A DNA stretch of 5,962 nucleotides from Cyclobacteriaceae bacterium (lineage in GTDB: Bacteria; Bacteroidota; Bacteroidia; Cytophagales; Cyclobacteriaceae): the NCBI GenBank assembly GCA_029861825.1, contig JAOTYN010000276.1, forward strand, positions 1 to 5,962. Reading direction: 5' to 3'. The notes beneath the pieces are model-generated. The model had not been told where the DNA came from, made no database searches, and worked only from the letters and a program-made list of their open reading frames with translations. The position numbers were made by a program, and so were the translations under genes. This document shows positions 5,405 through 5,962 of this stretch, in pieces. Position 1 is the stretch's first letter. Each line of letters starts with the position of its first letter.

Positions 5405-5962
5405 TCATAACTTTTCTCCATCCATTTCCAACAATCTTTGACGTACCAGATTGAGGGCTGCTGAGGAGGTATAGCGGATATTTATAGCCCGGTCCTTAAA
5501 CAGATTTAGTTTCTTGGCTATGGCCTGATCTTTATAGGCAACTGCCATCCAGATAGTACCTACGGGTTTTTCTGGAGTGCCGCCGTCAGGTCCGGCAATA
5601 CCGCTGGTGGCGATGGCTACATCCGCATTCAATACCTTTTGAGCTCCGTGTGCCATTTCCAGGACGGTTTCTTCACTGACGGCACCGTATGTGGCTAGGG
5701 TTTCAGGGCTCACATTCAGCACCGAGGTTTTTATGTGATTGTGATAGGCTACCACCGATCCCATAAAGTACTGCGAACTTCCGGGAACGGAGGTAATGGC
5801 ACTGGCAACCGCACCTCCGGTACAACTTTCCGCGCTGCAGATCGTAAGTCCTCGGTTTTTTAGTAAGTCCCCCAACACTTTAGGCAGCGTATCCCGGTTG
5901 AAACCGTAGATGTACTTACCCACCATAGGCGTTAATCTTTCAATTTGCTGGTCTACCTGTTG
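5405..5962 (-). CDS. cinA: CinA family protein, C-terminal part (PncC/NMN amidohydrolase-type domain); 5' end outside window
   Basis: The visible 185 codons hold the whole C-terminal CinA domain, which in characterised members deamidates nicotinamide mononucleotide (PncC activity) in pyridine-nucleotide recycling. Counting from the Met at 5926: SAESCTGG at 31-38, VPGSSQYFMGSVVAYHNHIK at 47-66, GAVSEETVLEMAHGA at 81-95 and SGIAGPDGGTPEKPVGTIWMAV at 108-129. These are the family's signature blocks and appear intact. The reading frame stays open without a stop to the window edge, and the upstream codons plus MVGKYIYGFN match the junction between the N-terminal MoaB-like half and the C-terminal domain of full-length CinA. 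So the Met at 5926 is almost certainly internal and the gene starts beyond 5962. The name 'competence/damage-inducible' is historical; nothing here implies competence. It is upstream of E2 on the same strand and could be cotranscribed with it. Confidence 0.93.
   Translation of the reverse strand, partial: QQVDQQIERLTPMVGKYIYGFNRDTLPKVLGDLLKNRGLTICSAESCTGGAVASAITSVPGSSQYFMGSVVAYHNHIKTSVLNVSPETLATYGAVSEETVLEMAHGAQKVLNADVAIATSGIAGPDGGTPEKPVGTIWMAVAYKDQAIAKKLNLFKDRAINIRYTSSAALNLVRQRLLEMDGEKL

Overview
The window is densely coding DNA from what looks like a member of the Bacteroidota. The evidence is the sequence style of the proteins: a BioF tail with the GFDIRPILSPTV and RLRVSLHSFNT blocks, a TonB C-terminal domain of the 'energy transducer TonB' type with GIGYGCDEEALRVV, and an E2 beginning MGRVEMVMPKMGESIMEGT. 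No start codon has a clear Shine-Dalgarno sequence and leaders are A/T-rich, which also fits that phylum. A Cytophagia- or Saprospiria-like lineage is plausible, but the sequence alone does not settle the class. Base composition looks moderate throughout, and I see no mobile element, tRNA, rRNA or CRISPR array.

Left third (1-2322, plus strand): a tightly packed biotin operon. It holds the 3' end of bioF, complete bioD (ATGA overlap with bioF) and complete bioA (40-nt overlap with bioD). Together they encode pimeloyl-ACP/CoA to KAPA, KAPA to DAPA, and DAPA to dethiobiotin. bioB, bioC and bioH are not in view, and the operon promoter lies before the window.

Right two thirds (2306-5962, minus strand): three genes read leftward, cinA (5' end outside the window), a single-lipoyl-domain 2-oxoacid dehydrogenase E2, and a 551-residue membrane protein. 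Gaps are 50 and 97 nt, so one transcript or closely staggered transcripts are possible. The membrane protein converges on bioA and the two coding regions overlap by 17 bp, leaving no intergenic terminator.

The most unusual item is the 551-residue protein. It appears to combine an N-terminal degenerate J-like domain (HRD where J-domains have HPD), a helical/Pro-rich cytoplasmic region, one transmembrane helix, a single periplasmic TPR-like unit, a low-complexity linker and a TonB C-terminal domain. The other genes are ordinary housekeeping or metabolic genes; smaller points of interest are the BioA active-site variants, the -1-frame bioD/bioA overlap and the E2 gene without E1 or E3 neighbours.
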